Translations under genes and position numbers: made by a program
Shown here: in pieces, positions 63,356 to 64,000 of the stretch
How positions within the stretch are numbered: position 1 is the stretch's first letter
Layout of the letters: each line of letters begins with the position of its first letter
The notes under the pieces: generated by a model
The model's input: the letters and a program-made list of their open reading frames with translations, nothing else
What the model was told of the DNA's origin: nothing
The model's database searches: none
Source of the DNA: Odontocerum albicorne
Lineage: Eukaryota > Arthropoda > Insecta > Trichoptera > Odontoceridae
Reading direction: 5' to 3'
Assembly (NCBI GenBank): GCA_949825065.1
Contig: OX463865.1
Coordinates: forward strand, 16,817,763-16,881,762
Length of the DNA: 64,000 nucleotides

Positions 63356-64000
63356 CTATTGGGTGTTAACATAAGTTGTGTCCGTTTTTTTTTTTTCAAA
63401 TTTAAAAATCAGCACCAAAAGTACAAGATATTGTGTTTGATTTTACGTTACATATATTATTTTATTTGATTACAAGCCGCCAAAATTTAATATCAAGTAG
63501 ACGAAAGTGAGTGTTTTCGACACCTCCTTCTGTTCGCGTACAATCGAGGGAATAAAGCTGCCAAAGTTGCTCGCGATATTTGCGAAGTGTACGGTGGAGA
63601 TGCTATGAATGAAAGGACAACTCGTCGATGGTTTTTGCGTTTCAAATACGGTAATTTCGACCTGAAAGACATGGAGCGTTCCGGACAACCAGTGGACTTC
63701 GATGAGGACCGCTTAAACCATATTATTCATGAAGATCCCCTTCAAACCATCGTAGAATTGGCTGAGCAGATGAATTGTAGTCATATGACTGTATACCGCC
63801 ATCTTAAATCGATAGGAAAAGTCCAGAAGTTCTACGCTTGGGTTCCACATGTTTTGAGTGAAAACAACAAAAATCAATTGTCGAATTTTGATTTTTGTAA
63901 CGCGAATATAAGGAGGTGTTGAAAATGCTTACTTTCATCTACTTGACATTTCATTTTGATGGCTTGTAATCAAATAAAATAATATATCTAACGTAAAAGC
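63356..64000 (+). mobile_element. Mariner with inverted copy of its 5' region, cut by window end
   Basis: A mariner-like start (TTGGGTGTTAACATAAGTTG) is followed by UTR and the N-terminal coding region. From about 63894 to the window end the sequence is the reverse complement of 63441-63543: for example TCAAGTAGACGAAAGTGAGT against TCAAGTAGATGAAAGTAAGC. The inverted arms are at least ~103 bp and probably extend past 64000. The centre has a broken transposase. Confidence 0.75.
63509..63877 (+). pseudogene. Mariner transposase N-terminal half
   Basis: FRHLLLFAYNRGNKAAKVAR then DICEVYGGDAMNERTTRRWF, LRFKYGNFDLKDMERSGQPV and DFDEDRLNHIIHEDPLQTIV up to KSIGKVQKFYAWVPHVLSEN and NKNQ. These are the two helix-turn-helix motifs and the RSG.P and WVPH.L linkers of a SETMAR-like (Hsmar-type) mariner. 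There is no stop in this part, but no catalytic Asp either: after NKNQ the sequence turns into the inverted 5' arm. Confidence 0.85.

Overview
The window is AT-rich eukaryotic intergenic DNA. The mix of DD34D mariners, piggyBac-like, hAT-like and Helitron-like elements, jockey/CR1- and RTE-like LINEs and tRNA-derived SINEs suggests an arthropod, probably an insect; the species cannot be told from the sequence. I found no convincing host protein gene, tRNA, rRNA, CRISPR array or operon. Every protein-like signal traces to a transposable element, and the longest open frames lie in tandem repeats whose unit happens to lack stops.

Layout. 1-5.3 kb: a 52-bp tandem array, a LINE relic, a mariner-type MITE, a 60-bp array with a 240-bp higher-order period, the first palindromic foldback element (called FB here) and a MITE with 63-bp inverted ends. 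5.3-12.4 kb: SINEs, a piggyBac-type MITE inserted in a SINE, a decayed DDE transposase, LINE ends, a 26-bp array and two more FB copies. 12.4-17 kb: a 2.7-kb satellite of ~120-bp monomers with a 963-bp higher-order period, then a 25-bp array. 17-25 kb: two LINE 3' ends, an internally deleted mariner with intact TIRs, SINEs, a GC-rich perfect hairpin and a cluster of LINE 3' UTRs. 25-36 kb: 46-, 28-, 34- and 43-bp arrays, a piggyBac transposase relic with a Cys-rich C-terminal domain, two LTR-like sequences, a second piggyBac MITE and LINE remnants. 36-48 kb: nested FB elements (one split by a LINE, one by a hAT-like MITE with an 8-bp target duplication), a ~640-bp repeat present twice, a third piggyBac MITE, a hAT-like MITE and a second deleted mariner. 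48-64 kb: more SINEs and LINE ends, two Helitron-like elements joined exactly head to tail (one with a ~361-bp AT tract), a ~90-bp array interrupted by FB, a third deleted mariner next to a LINE end, and at the right edge a mariner whose 5' region reappears inverted.

The elements interact in visible ways. SINE1 shares its 3' tail with LINE-A, which suggests it uses that LINE's reverse transcriptase. The piggyBac and mariner copies have terminal repeats but damaged or missing transposases, so they would depend on proteins supplied elsewhere. Several tandem arrays are amplified pieces of named elements. The FB family has a hammerhead-ribozyme-like core in its arms. Family names (LINE-A to D, SINE1, SINE2, FB, G, H) are local labels, not database names.
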